In this document: positions 51,817 to 61,309 of the stretch, in pieces
How positions within the stretch are numbered: the first letter of the stretch is position 1
Layout of the letters: each line of letters begins with the position of its first letter
NCBI RefSeq assembly: GCF_039541855.1
Contig: NZ_BAABHA010000007.1
Coordinates: 1 to 64,000 of the forward strand
DNA: 64,000 bases
Direction of reading: 5' to 3'
Source of the DNA: Solirubrum koreensis
GTDB lineage: Bacteria; Bacteroidota; Bacteroidia; Cytophagales; Hymenobacteraceae
Translations under genes and position numbers: made by a program
Notes under the pieces: model-generated
The model's input: only the letters and a program-made list of their open reading frames with translations
The model's database searches: none
Told to the model about the DNA's origin: nothing

Positions 51817-53220
51817 ATGAGATGCGCGTGGTCGAAGGTTTGCGGAGTGTTGATAGCCTTGCTGGCTATCAATGGGCAGTTGCGTGCCCAGCAAACCACT
51901 ACCGACAAGCCCCGCACCACGCGCATTCTGTTTCTGCTCGATGCTTCGGGCTCCATGAATGCGCCGTGGGAAGGGCAGCCGCGCTGGAACGTAGCCAAGA
52001 ACCTGCTGGCCAAAATGGTTGATTCGCTGAACGCCTACCCCAACCTGGAGTTGGGCTTGCGGGCCTACGGTCATCAGCACCCGAATACCGAGAACAATTG
52101 CGAGGATTCCAAGCTGGAAGTGGCGTTTGCGCGTAAAAACGCGGCGGCCATCAAGCAGAAACTGGGTACCCTAAAGCCGCAGGGCAACACGCCCATTACC
52201 TACTCGCTGCTGCAGTCGGCCGGGGACTTTCCGGCCGATAAGACGGCGCGTAACGTGCTCATTCTGATTACCGACGGTTTGGAGTCGTGCAAGGGCGACC
52301 CATGCGCTACGGCTGTGGCCTTGCAGCGCAAGCACGTGTTCCTGAAGCCGTTCGTTATCGGCATCGGGGCCGAGCGGGAGTTCGGCAAGCAGCTGGAATG
52401 CCTGGGTCAGTATTACAACGCGGCCGACGTTAAGACTTTCCGCACCATTCTTAACGACGTCATTAACCAAACCCTGGCCAAAACCACGGTAGCGGTAAAC
52501 CTAACGGATGAGAACGGCCGGCCGGTAGAGTCGAACGTGAACATGTCGTTCATCAACAACGTGACCGAGCAGGTGGAGTATAATTACGTGCACTACCGCG
52601 ACGCCAAAGGCCAAGCCGACGTGCTGGATGTGGACGCGCTGCAGAGCTACGACCTCGTGATTAACACCGTGCCCCCGGTGCGGCAGGCCAACCTGCCTAT
52701 TAAGCCGGGCCGGGCCAACGTGCTTACCTACAAAACGCCGCAGGGCACGCTTAACCTGCAAAACCCGCAGCTTACGCCCAACCCCTACGGCACGGTGCAG
52801 GCGGTGGTGCGCGCCCAGGGCAATCCGGTCACCGTGGTGGCCCGCGGTTTCGGGGCCAAGCAAAAGCTGCTGGCCGGCAATTACGAAGTGGAGATTCTGA
52901 CGCTGCCGCGCATCGTGCGCCGCATCAGCATCAAACAAGGCCAGGAAACGGTGGTAACGTATGATGCCCCCGGCACGCTCAACATCATCAGCGACCTGAA
53001 AGGCTACGGCAGTATTTACCGCCTCAACCAAGACGACTCGCAAACCTGGGTGTACACAATGCCCGAAGGCGGCAGCAGCAAAATCAACCTGCCCATGCAG
53101 CCGGGCACTTACCGTTTGGTTTTCCGCACCGCCACCGCCACCGGCAGCCAGTTCACCGATGTGCGCCCGTTCACCATTCGGAGCGGTCAGACCACGTCCG
53201 TCAGCATTTTCGGGAAATGA
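51817..53220 (+). CDS. Secreted von Willebrand factor A domain protein
   Basis: A 467-residue exported protein with a signal peptide ending near residue 25 (LRAQ). The VWA domain at about residues 35-215 contains the metal-binding DASGSMNAPW, GNTPIT and ITDGLESC, so metal-dependent adhesion is possible. The remaining ~250 residues consist of beta-strand repeats of unknown kind, perhaps a series of Ig-like or prealbumin-like modules. It overlaps the PhyH-like gene by 4 bases (ATGA). Confidence 0.85.
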   Translation: MRCAWSKVCGVLIALLAINGQLRAQQTTTDKPRTTRILFLLDASGSMNAPWEGQPRWNVAKNLLAKMVDSLNAYPNLELGLRAYGHQHPNTENNCEDSKLEVAFARKNAAAIKQKLGTLKPQGNTPITYSLLQSAGDFPADKTARNVLILITDGLESCKGDPCATAVALQRKHVFLKPFVIGIGAEREFGKQLECLGQYYNAADVKTFRTILNDVINQTLAKTTVAVNLTDENGRPVESNVNMSFINNVTEQVEYNYVHYRDAKGQADVLDVDALQSYDLVINTVPPVRQANLPIKPGRANVLTYKTPQGTLNLQNPQLTPNPYGTVQAVVRAQGNPVTVVARGFGAKQKLLAGNYEVEILTLPRIVRRISIKQGQETVVTYDAPGTLNIISDLKGYGSIYRLNQDDSQTWVYTMPEGGSSKINLPMQPGTYRLVFRTATATGSQFTDVRPFTIRSGQTTSVSIFGK

Positions 53221-54077
53221 GCCAGCTTCACGCCTTCTTCCAAAACAAATCTTCTTCCTCAGACGAGGAGCGGACGCCACAGCTTTTGGCTGAGGCTGGG
53301 GTGGTTGTGTCGTCCGCGCAATCTGGTGGTATTGAACTCGGTAGCACTAATAAAAACCTGCAGCGTTATCAGGAAGACGGGTTTACAGTAGTTGAAACCG
53401 TTTATACCGCTTCCGAAATCAGTGCTATGCTCGCCGCCATCGAGCAGGCCGAAAGCCAAGGCGGCAACTTCCGGCGCACCACCGACCTGTTTGCCATTCG
53501 CAACTTAATGCAGGAGGTGCCCGAGCTTCTGCCATTGATTTGGAACCGTCGTTTTACCGATCTGCTACACGCGTTGCTGCCGGCTCCGTACCACTTGGTT
53601 AAGGCTATCTATTTCGATAAGCCGCCTCAGTCGAATTGGGTGGTGGCCTGGCATCAGGACTTGATGGTGGCCGTTGACCGCCGCGCCGACGTGCCGGGTT
53701 TTGGCCCTTGGAACGCCCGGCCCGAAGGAGTAAACGTGCAGCCTACGCGCGAGTACCTCGAAAACATTTGCACCCTGCGCATTCACCTCGATGCCTGCGA
53801 CGCCGGCAACGGTGCCCTGCGGGCAGTGCCCGGTTCGCATTTGCACGGCGCCATTCCAGCCACTGAGCTGTCGGCATACACACCCGGCGCGGTGGTTTGC
53901 GACGCACCAGCTGGTGGCGTAATGCTCATGAAACCGCTAACGCTGCACGCCTCACACCGCAGCACCGATGCTCGCCCGCGCCGCGTGATTCACCTCGAAT
54001 TTTCTTCTTTAACTCTTCCGGCCGGTTTGCGCTGGCGCGAAGCACTGCCCGCGCTGGAAAGCGCCTTTTCCGGCTAG
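53217..54077 (+). CDS. Phytanoyl-CoA dioxygenase (PhyH) family protein
   Basis: A 286-residue Fe(II)/2-oxoglutarate oxygenase. The metal residues are in WHQDLMVAV (His, Asp) and the distal LHAS (His), with the Arg ligand for 2-oxoglutarate in RPRRVIHLEF. Substrates of family members are diverse, including lipids and small metabolites. About 40 residues at the N-terminus have no similarity to the fold. The start overlaps the VWA gene by 4 bases; the transketolase C-half follows 30 bases downstream. Confidence 0.88.
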   Translation: MSQLHAFFQNKSSSSDEERTPQLLAEAGVVVSSAQSGGIELGSTNKNLQRYQEDGFTVVETVYTASEISAMLAAIEQAESQGGNFRRTTDLFAIRNLMQEVPELLPLIWNRRFTDLLHALLPAPYHLVKAIYFDKPPQSNWVVAWHQDLMVAVDRRADVPGFGPWNARPEGVNVQPTREYLENICTLRIHLDACDAGNGALRAVPGSHLHGAIPATELSAYTPGAVVCDAPAGGVMLMKPLTLHASHRSTDARPRRVIHLEFSSLTLPAGLRWREALPALESAFSG

Positions 54078-54107
54078 TCCTCCTCGAAAACTCTCTCCAT
54101 TTCATAC

Positions 54108-55064
54108 ATGAAAGATTTCCCTTACACCGAATCGAAAGATACCCGTTCGGGTTTCGGCGCCGGCTTGCACGAGCTGGGCAAAACCAACCCCAACGTGGTA
54201 GCACTGTGTGCCGACCTAACCGGCTCGCTCAAAATGGACGCCTTTAAAAAGGATTTCCCCGAGCGTTTCTTCCAGGTGGGCATTGCCGAAGCCAACATGA
54301 TGGGCATGGCTGCGGGCATGACCATTGGCGGTAAAATTCCCTTCACGGGCACCTTCGCCAACTTCAGCACCGGCCGCGTGTACGACCAAATTCGGCAGAG
54401 CATTGCTTACTCGGGCAAAAACGTGAAGATCTGCGCTTCGCACGCCGGCGTTACGCTGGGCGAAGACGGCGCTACGCACCAAATTCTGGAAGACGTGGGC
54501 ATGATGAAGATGCTGCCCCACATGTGCGTCATTAACCCCTGCGACTTCAACCAAACCAAAGCCGCCACCATTGCCATTGCAGATTACGAGGGCCCGGTGT
54601 ACCTGCGCTTTGGCCGCCCGGTAGTGCCCAACTTCACTGCTGCGGACCAGAAGTTCGAAATCGGCAAGGCTGTGATGTTGAACGAAGGCACCGACGTGAG
54701 CATTTTCGCCACCGGCCATTTGGTGTGGAAGGCTATTTTGGCCGGCAAACTGCTGGAAGAGAAAGGCATTAATGCTGAAATCATCAACATCCACACCATC
54801 AAGCCGCTTGACGCCGAGGCCATCCTCGCTTCGGCCCGCAAAACCCGCTGCGTGGTAACGGCCGAAGAGCACCAGATGAACGGCGGCCTCGGCGACTCGG
54901 TGGCCCAGTTGCTGGCCCGCCACGAACCCTTGCCCCTGGAAATGGTAGCCATCGACGACTCATTCGGCGAAAGCGGCACGCCCGACCAGCTGATGGAGAA
55001 ATACGGCCTGAACGAAGCCGCCATTGTGAAAGCCGTGGAAGCGGTAATGGCGCGTCGGAAGTAA
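54108..55064 (+). CDS. Transketolase, C-terminal subunit
   Basis: A 318-residue half carrying the pyrimidine-binding and C-terminal domains. TKDTRSG-like SKDTRSGFGAGLHEL at the start, GIAEANMMGMAAGMTIGG with the catalytic Glu, ASHAGVTLGEDGATHQILED and EEHQMNGGLGDSVAQLL match. It pairs with the N-half at 50614-51507. Same strand, possibly one transcript with the three genes in between. A terminator follows. Confidence 0.94.
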   Translation: MKDFPYTESKDTRSGFGAGLHELGKTNPNVVALCADLTGSLKMDAFKKDFPERFFQVGIAEANMMGMAAGMTIGGKIPFTGTFANFSTGRVYDQIRQSIAYSGKNVKICASHAGVTLGEDGATHQILEDVGMMKMLPHMCVINPCDFNQTKAATIAIADYEGPVYLRFGRPVVPNFTAADQKFEIGKAVMLNEGTDVSIFATGHLVWKAILAGKLLEEKGINAEIINIHTIKPLDAEAILASARKTRCVVTAEEHQMNGGLGDSVAQLLARHEPLPLEMVAIDDSFGESGTPDQLMEKYGLNEAAIVKAVEAVMARRK

Positions 55065-55079
55065 CTGCTTCGCTTAATG

Positions 55080-55122
55080 TAAACGGCCGGCGCCTCCTGT
55101 CTCAGGAAGTGCCGGCCGTTTT
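55080..55122. terminator. Terminator after the transketolase C-half
   Basis: AAACGGCCGGC / GCCGGCCGTTTT with an inner CTCCTG/CAGGAA pair, 16 bases after the stop and before the convergent HPF-like gene. Confidence 0.85.
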
Positions 55123-55146
55123 CTTGGGAAGTATGTACGCTTGGGG

Positions 55147-55443
55147 CTAGTCAACGAACTGGCGGCGCAGCTTTTCGCTGGCGTCGCGCAGGCCGGCGGT
55201 CCAGGAAGGGCCCGCTCCTTCGGCAAACAAATCCTTGCCGGGAATGCCCAGGCGCCAGCGCACGGTTTTGTTGTTTTCGGGGTTCGTGCCTTCTTCGCGC
55301 AGGTACACGTCGGCGGCTACTATGTCCTGCCGAAAGCGCATTACGCGACGGAGTTCGGTTTCTACCTGGTTTACCAGCGCGGGGCTTTCAGAAAAGCCCA
55401 CGGTCTGCAAATCCACTTTGATGTTATCGATATTGTACTGCAT
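55147..55443 (-). CDS. HPF/RaiA family ribosome hibernation factor
   Basis: A 98-residue protein of the S30AE fold that binds the 30S subunit in stationary phase and stabilises inactive ribosomes. The pattern IKVDLQTVGFSESPALVNQVETELRRV, ADVYLREEG and RWRLGIPGKDLFAEGAGPSWTAGLRDASEKLRRQ (each read in parts) fits the short form lacking the C-terminal dimerisation domain. Convergent with transketolase, divergent from the next membrane protein gene. Confidence 0.85.
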   Translation of the reverse strand: MQYNIDNIKVDLQTVGFSESPALVNQVETELRRVMRFRQDIVAADVYLREEGTNPENNKTVRWRLGIPGKDLFAEGAGPSWTAGLRDASEKLRRQFVD

Positions 55444-55462
55444 CGGTCTTGGGAATGAGAAG

Positions 55463-56293
55463 GTGAAGCAGCCACGTTACGCAACTGCGTGCGGCCTGCG
55501 GGTATTTTTACGTACGGGAACAACCGGCATCGGTTTTTGGCGCACCTCTGCCGCTGGCCTCCGAACAGCGCTGCTAGGCGTTGCGGGCCTGGTTCTGCTG
55601 TTGTCTCAACAAGCCCACGCTCAGCGCCCCGATTCCACGGTACTACACTACACGGGCCAGCTTACGGGCGCCCTTTCGGCTGGCGGGGTGTACCGCACGC
55701 TGCTAACTACTTCGCATGCGCTCAACGTGTCGCGGGGGCTGCATTTCGGCCTTCCGCTCACGGGTACGTTCACGTTCGGCAAGCAAGAACGCCGACTGAA
55801 AGAACGGGAACTGACGTTTAATGCCACGCCGTATTACTGGAAAGGCCGGTTTCGGGCGTATGGCCTGGGCGGTTACGAGCGCAGCAACCTGCGCGGCATC
55901 GATTACCGCGTGCAGGTGGGCGCGGGCCCCGGCTGGGCCTTGTACACCGATTCGTTGGGCCAGCGCGAAATAGCCCTGAGCAATTTGCTCATTCGAGAAG
56001 CCACGTACTTCACCGACGGCAGCCAACGTGTGGTTACGCGCAGCTCCTTGCGTCTGAAGCTGTTCTACACACACCGGCTGTTTACCCTGAGTGCCAACAC
56101 CTTCTACCAACCTGCCCTGCCCACCGTATCGGACTTCCGCGTGAGCCAGCTCACCACGTTGGCCCTGCGCCTTACGCGCCGCCTCGCGGTGAACTTCACC
56201 AGCAACTACACCCACGAAAGCCGGGTGCTGGCCGGCAAAAACCCCGACAACTACAACCTAACGGTAGGGCTTTCTTACACCAACACCAAGTAA
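55463..56293 (+). CDS. Outer-membrane beta-barrel-like protein
   Basis: A 276-residue exported protein with a hydrophobic signal (VAGLVLLLSQQAHA) and a body of amphipathic strands with alternating polar and aromatic residues, ending in NYNLTVGLSYTNTK. This is the DUF481/small porin-like pattern. The start is uncertain: no good ATG is in place; a GTG at 55463 gives a suitable signal, while in-frame ATGs further upstream overlap the HPF gene. Function unknown. Confidence 0.6.
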   Translation: MKQPRYATACGLRVFLRTGTTGIGFWRTSAAGLRTALLGVAGLVLLLSQQAHAQRPDSTVLHYTGQLTGALSAGGVYRTLLTTSHALNVSRGLHFGLPLTGTFTFGKQERRLKERELTFNATPYYWKGRFRAYGLGGYERSNLRGIDYRVQVGAGPGWALYTDSLGQREIALSNLLIREATYFTDGSQRVVTRSSLRLKLFYTHRLFTLSANTFYQPALPTVSDFRVSQLTTLALRLTRRLAVNFTSNYTHESRVLAGKNPDNYNLTVGLSYTNTK

Positions 56294-56300
56294 ACGCAAA

Positions 56301-56336
56301 CCGCCGCCCGGCTGCACAACGGCAACCAGGCGGCGG
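56301..56336. terminator. Hairpin between convergent genes
   Basis: CCGCCGCC / GGCGGCGG stem with a 20-base loop between the barrel gene (+) and the zinc-ribbon gene (-). It lacks a T run, so this call is tentative. Confidence 0.4.
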
Positions 56337-56359
56337 ATCCATAGGGCCTCTGCTGGCAA

Positions 56360-57010
56360 TTACTGTTTACTGCCGCAGTCGGCGCAAAAGCGTTGTTCGG
56401 GTTTCATGGCTACGCCGCAATCCACGCAGAACTTGTCTTTGGCCTGTGCTACCGCGTTTGGGGTGCCGCACTCGGGGCAGAATTTCTGGCTAGGATTCAG
56501 CTTGGCATTGCAGCTTTTGCACTGCACAATGCCGGCGCGGTTAGTAAAATCCAGCGCCGTGGTGTAGTCCTGGGCCCGGGTCTTCTCCTGAATCTGCTCT
56601 CGAGCGGCCTGGGCTTGCTGAGCGGCCAGTTCCTCGTGCTCGTCGGGGGCGCAGGTTTCGCAGAGGCCGGCTTTGCTGTTCCAGCACACATCGGGGCACA
56701 CCCACTGGCCGCAGCGGTTGCACTGGTTAAAGTGCTGCTTGCCCTCAGCCACGGCTTTTTCCAGGGCTTCGTCGTGGGCTTTGCCACCAATAGCGCGCTG
56801 CACGTGGTAGGCCGCGTTACCGGCCTGCGAAAAGTAACCGCCGAACAAGCTGCCGGCCGCACGCACCAACTCGCTGGCAATGCCCACGGCATTCGGCTGA
56901 AACCGCGACATGTGGCCGTTGCGGCATTTGTCGCAGTAAAACTTAAACTGAAAGCCTTTGTCGGTGGAGAGGTCGTCGTGGTTAGCTACGAACTGGATCA
57001 GGTTGCTCAC
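56360..57010 (-). CDS. Zinc-ribbon protein
   Basis: A ~216-residue cytoplasmic protein with four Cys-rich motifs: CDKC near residue 27, CNRC...CPDVC...CETC near 100-125, CKSC...CPEC near 165-190 and CVDC...CADC at the end. Each pair could hold zinc. A central helical stretch rich in Ala/Gln/Glu (~120-150) may be a coiled coil. The start is either GTG at 57010 (MSNLIQFVANHDDL) or ATG at 57046; the first begins where coding character is strong. Function unknown, perhaps nucleic-acid or protein binding. Confidence 0.7.
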   Translation of the reverse strand: MSNLIQFVANHDDLSTDKGFQFKFYCDKCRNGHMSRFQPNAVGIASELVRAAGSLFGGYFSQAGNAAYHVQRAIGGKAHDEALEKAVAEGKQHFNQCNRCGQWVCPDVCWNSKAGLCETCAPDEHEELAAQQAQAAREQIQEKTRAQDYTTALDFTNRAGIVQCKSCNAKLNPSQKFCPECGTPNAVAQAKDKFCVDCGVAMKPEQRFCADCGSKQ

Positions 57011-57280
57011 GGTAGTTGGGCAGATGAATTTGGGTGTAAATATCACATTCTGCCGCTTCTAGGCGCAATAGCACATAGATGTGAGGCAAATCAGCATGCA
57101 GACCTAATAACACGCATGATTACAATTTCTAAATTAATTATCACCTAACATTGTTAAACTATATGCAGCAATAATATTTACCGTTATAAAGTATACCATT
57201 GCAAATAATACCATTAACCATATTTTTGTTTAAATCCATTTTCAAAGTCGTTAGTGCATAAAAATAATTTACTACAATGA

Positions 57281-58672
57281 TTATTTACTTTTTCTCGCCT
57301 TTTCTCTTGCTTCTATCAATAAACTATCCAAATCATTGCGTTTCAATAGTCTTCCATTTACAACAACCATATTTATTTTTCTTGTGTTGGAAATATTCTC
57401 TAATGGATTTGCATCCAGCAAAACCAGATCTGCAAGCTTGCGTTCTTCTACTGTCCCCAAATCCTTATGTTTCTTCAAAAAAGTTGCTGGATTAATTGTA
57501 GCAGTACGCAATGCTTCTGCGGGTGATAAGCCACCTTCAACGAACCAATAAAGCTCATCGTGTAACGACATCCCCGGTGTGCCTATGTCTTCAAATTGGG
57601 TTCCTGCAAGAAGCGGCACACCTCTTTTGCTTCCTTGCAGAGCAAAGTATACTTGTGGCGAGGCTGCTTTTGACCTTGCAGCTGATATTTGGCTCATTTC
57701 CTGCTGCATGAGGGCAAGCTGCTTTTTTTGGGCAGGTAATCGGAACTGGTTTCTTGAAGAATCCCCTATTTCAAATTTTACCTTTGAAGGCATGTGACCA
57801 GCAAAATTAGTGCAGATCCAGGTGTTGTTATTTTTTAGCGTATTTACAAGAGTATAGAAGTAAGCAGTATCTACTGCACCTAAGGATGGTAGAACACGGT
57901 TATAAAATTCAGGTACTGAAACAAAGCGCATACTATCCGCTTCTGAGAACTGAAAGAGCTTTTTTCTTCCTTTTGAAGCTACCCGCCACAGGTCGGATGG
58001 ATGTGTAAAACCATCGACTCCATCCTCTGAGGCTTGGATCCAGTCACCTGAAAAACGTGCAAGCACTTTTATCCCTTTTTGATGAGCTCTATTCGTAATA
58101 GCTTGCAAAATAGACCGGTTTAATATAGTCCGTATATCAATTACATCTGCTCCATAAAAAATCATTGAATCAACTGCGTGCTCTGCCTCAACTATAGAGT
58201 TAACCAACAGAGATTTTGCCATGTTTTCCGATTGAAACGGAATACGGTCTATTAGTGTTTTACCCGACAGATATATTCTGGGTGCAAGGCTATTTTCTTT
58301 TATCAGGTTATATCTAAAAGCAAATATTTCCTTCAGCGTTTGTGTTGGCTTCAAGTCACGTACGGAAGTAACTCCGTTGGCAAGTAATAAATTAAACGCG
58401 GGGGCACCTGCATATTCATAATTTAAAACTTCTGCATTAAAGTCGCATAAGCCTGGCATCATAAACTTCCCAGTGGCATCTATTACCACAGCCTCAGGAT
58501 GGGTTATAGACTTTGTACTTATCTTTTTTATTCGCTGGCCTACAATGAGTAAGTGTCGGTTTTTTAATGCTGTACCTTTTTTCACATCTATTATCGTCAG
58601 ATTCTTAAAAACTATCGGACGTTGTTGGGCAAAGAGTTGCAAGGGCAATAGCAACATGAACAAGTACTTCAT
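57281..58672 (-). CDS. Secreted amidohydrolase-like protein lacking metal ligands
   Basis: A 463-residue protein with a signal peptide (LFMLLLPLQLFAQ) and the layout of amidohydrolases: beta-sandwich strands, MPGLCDFNAEV near residue 74, VDGFTHPSD near 220, LLAGTQFEDIG near 360 and LADLVLLDANPL at the end. The usual HxH after the PGLxD motif is here NAE, and the usual Asp of AGTD is Gln (AGTQ). The enzyme is therefore unlikely to bind its metal and may be a pseudoenzyme or work otherwise. It is AT-rich compared with its neighbours and sits in an AT-rich island next to a decayed IS element. Confidence 0.75.
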   Translation of the reverse strand: MKYLFMLLLPLQLFAQQRPIVFKNLTIIDVKKGTALKNRHLLIVGQRIKKISTKSITHPEAVVIDATGKFMMPGLCDFNAEVLNYEYAGAPAFNLLLANGVTSVRDLKPTQTLKEIFAFRYNLIKENSLAPRIYLSGKTLIDRIPFQSENMAKSLLVNSIVEAEHAVDSMIFYGADVIDIRTILNRSILQAITNRAHQKGIKVLARFSGDWIQASEDGVDGFTHPSDLWRVASKGRKKLFQFSEADSMRFVSVPEFYNRVLPSLGAVDTAYFYTLVNTLKNNNTWICTNFAGHMPSKVKFEIGDSSRNQFRLPAQKKQLALMQQEMSQISAARSKAASPQVYFALQGSKRGVPLLAGTQFEDIGTPGMSLHDELYWFVEGGLSPAEALRTATINPATFLKKHKDLGTVEERKLADLVLLDANPLENISNTRKINMVVVNGRLLKRNDLDSLLIEAREKARKSK

Positions 58673-58820
58673 AAGCGTCTTAAGTTTTTATGCTGTGCGA
58701 CTAGTTACCGTTAACATCTGCATTAGCGCTACTCTGGGCCTGCGCGAATTAGCACCTCCCCTTAGTGTACAGAGGTTGGTAATGACAATCTAACTACGTC
58801 GACTACATTGTCGCTACATA

Positions 58821-59670
58821 GAGCGTGTTGGGGATTGAGGGGAACACAAAAACGAGCACGTGAGGTGAATAGGGTTGTCCAGGCCTTATCAATAAGGTTG
58901 AGTGCTTCCAACCGCTCACGGACGCGCAGTGGCAAGGTAAGCGCCCGTGGCTGCGGGGCCACGCAAACGGCGCCTGTGCTTGCGCCAGGTCGTCAATGCC
59001 TTGCGCTACATCTGCCGCACGGGTTGCCGGTGGCGCGGCCTGCCGGCCGGTTTCCCGACGTGGACGGCGGTGCACTATTACTACCGCCGTTGGCAGCAAG
59101 ACGGCACGCTGCCGCGCCTGAACCGGGCCCTGACGCAAGACGACCGCATCCGGCACGGGGGCGCCCCGACGCCGGCCGTGCTGTGCCTCGACAGCCGGAG
59201 CGTCAAGCTCGCCCCGCGCATCTCCGAGGCCCGCGGGCTCGACGCGCCCAAACGGGTGAACGGGCGCAAGCGGCAGCTGCCGGTGGACACCGGCGGCCGG
59301 GTGTGGGCGTGCCGCGCACCCGGCCGCGCACTAGCACGAGGGCAGCGGCGCCGCCCCGCTGCTGGTCGAACGCCGGCCGTGGGGGCCGCGCTTGCAGGCG
59401 ATTGTGACCGACCAAGCCTACCGCGGCCGCTTCACCGAAGGGCTGCTGGCGCGCGGGCTGCGACACGAGCTGGCCAGCCGCCCGCCGTCTACCTGGGGCT
59501 TCGCGCCCGTGGCCCGGCGCTAGGTCGTCGAGCGGACCTTCGCCTGGCTCACCTGCTGCCGACGCCTCGTCGTCGACTACGAGCACCTGCCCGACAGCCA
59601 TGCTACCTGGACGTTGTGGGCTAACGTCTCACTCTGCTTGAATCACATCACCTAATTTCCCAACACGTTC
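58821..59670 (+). mobile_element. Decayed IS5-family insertion sequence
   Basis: Imperfect terminal inverted repeats GAGCGTGTTGGGGA (58821-58834) and, at the right end, TTTCCCAACACGTTC (about 59656-59670) enclose one transposase gene in several frames. The element is far more GC-rich than the AT-rich sequence on both sides, so it arrived later than the island. Target-site duplication cannot be resolved; the flanks read TA and TTA. Confidence 0.75.
58902..59655 (+). pseudogene. IS5-type transposase, frameshifted with an internal stop
   Basis: Three fragments in different frames. The start LTDAQW (58914-58931) begins the IS5 pattern; the main frame 58947 to about 59336 has RQVVNALRYICRTGCRWRGLP, a first Asp in LCLDSRSVKL and GRKRQLPVDT; a third frame has the second Asp in VTDQAYRG and the Glu in VVERTFAWL, interrupted by TAG at 59521-59523 where family members have Trp. 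The stop is at 59653-59655. The DDE triad is split over frames, so it cannot be active without repair or programmed shifts. Confidence 0.85.
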
Positions 59671-59884
59671 TTAAAGGGGCAATAACATGATTATGTGATG
59701 GGGCTTAAACCAATTTGACATCACGGTCCTGCTTTAATAATAAAAGCTACGCTTGTCAATAGATTTAGATGATACATAACTAAGGCTTAAGAATATTATT
59801 CATTAAATTTTAACATAATATATTTGCGTCCAGAAACTTTTTTTTAATAAATCATGAATATTTAAGAATATTTCAATGCAAATT

Positions 59885-61309
59885 CTATTGTATCGAAAGT
59901 TCGTTTATAACACCTTTTTTATCGAAGATAAAATTATAGAACAAAGTGCCATTCTTAAAATCTACCATAAATGTATGCCTGACACCAGATTTTTCTCTTA
60001 CAGTATAAACACATTCGATATTATTAACACCCCCGTAGTAACTAATTTTTCTCTTATAATCAGTCAAAGCAAGTGTCAATTTCTGAAAAAAATGCGTCTC
60101 AAACAACGAACCATCAGGTTTACCCTCCTCAAGCTGCATAAGAATTGATGTCACACTCGAGTCGTCACAAGGCTTATTAATCATACTAGAACTATTTGTT
60201 TCCTCACCCAAGTAAAAAGACGCAATCTGTTTTGCAAATGCATTCGGACTAAAAACAGGACGATAAGTAAGGTTAGTAAGCAGCAATACACTTAATTTAT
60301 CATCTGGAAACTTTGTAATGGAAGTCCCTGTAAAACCACTATGATAAACAACATTCCTTCCCCGAAAGCGACCAAGCTCCCAGCCGTATCCATACGAAGC
60401 ATCCGCGTTAAACAATGTTCGTTCATCAACCAATGAGGAGACAACCCTATTATCTTTAACAGTAGCTGGCGTCCACATCAATTGATATGTTTTTCTCTTT
60501 AACAATTTATTATTATTAATAGCCACATCGTACTTTACCATGTCTTCAATTGTTGTTCCTATGTCTCCAAAGTGCGGACCCATGCTAATTTGACGAAAAT
60601 TATTGATCAAAATTCTCCCTTCTTTGCTTTTATAATAACTCACTGAACGACCTTCCACCACTTCTACGGGATTTAATATCCTTGTTTTACTCATCCCGAG
60701 TGGAACAAAAATATTTTCATTAATAAAATCCGGATAATAATATCCTGAAGCTTTTTCAAAAATTCTTTGCAAAATAAAAAATCCAGCATCACTATATAAG
60801 AACTGCTGCGAAACAGGATTAATTAATTCTTGTTTTCTAATATATTTATAAATATTTTCACTGGTATATCGATCAAATCCCCTGCCGTTAACATTCTCCA
60901 ATGGATCATCCCCTAAACCGGATGTATGGGATAAAAGGTGTTTGATTTTAACATTCTTCCATGAAGCAGGAATAGAGTCCAAATATTTATATACAGGATC
61001 TTCAAGACTTAACTTACTTTGCTCATGCAGCATCATGATACATGTAGCAATAATTTGTTTGTCAATCGATGCTAGTGGAAAAACAGTTTTTGTCGTAACC
61101 GGCACAGCATGATCAAGGCTTGCGTAACCATAGGCTTTCATCTGTATTACCTCGTTATTCTTAATAACCGCAAATACCAAACCAGGAATACCCTTCTGCT
61201 TCATTTCTTTCTCTACAAATGCCTCCACTCTCTCAGCACGCCCGGTTTGGGCCCACACCGGACGCCAAAGGCATATCATACTAATCGCACAAATAATTAA
61301 ATGTTTCAT
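59885..61309 (-). CDS. Secreted serine hydrolase, class C beta-lactamase-like
   Basis: A 474-residue protein with a signal peptide ending near residue 21 (RPVWAQ). Active-site motifs are SIDK at 81-84 (S-x-x-K), YSD in FLYSDAGFF and HSGFTG for the KTG box. The ~110 residues after the catalytic domain (from about 360) are an extra C-terminal module. Members of this family are esterases, D-aminopeptidases or penicillin-binding-like proteins; true beta-lactam hydrolysis cannot be inferred. It is strongly AT-rich and shares the island with the amidohydrolase-like gene. Confidence 0.88.
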   Translation of the reverse strand: MKHLIICAISMICLWRPVWAQTGRAERVEAFVEKEMKQKGIPGLVFAVIKNNEVIQMKAYGYASLDHAVPVTTKTVFPLASIDKQIIATCIMMLHEQSKLSLEDPVYKYLDSIPASWKNVKIKHLLSHTSGLGDDPLENVNGRGFDRYTSENIYKYIRKQELINPVSQQFLYSDAGFFILQRIFEKASGYYYPDFINENIFVPLGMSKTRILNPVEVVEGRSVSYYKSKEGRILINNFRQISMGPHFGDIGTTIEDMVKYDVAINNNKLLKRKTYQLMWTPATVKDNRVVSSLVDERTLFNADASYGYGWELGRFRGRNVVYHSGFTGTSITKFPDDKLSVLLLTNLTYRPVFSPNAFAKQIASFYLGEETNSSSMINKPCDDSSVTSILMQLEEGKPDGSLFETHFFQKLTLALTDYKRKISYYGGVNNIECVYTVREKSGVRHTFMVDFKNGTLFYNFIFDKKGVINELSIQ

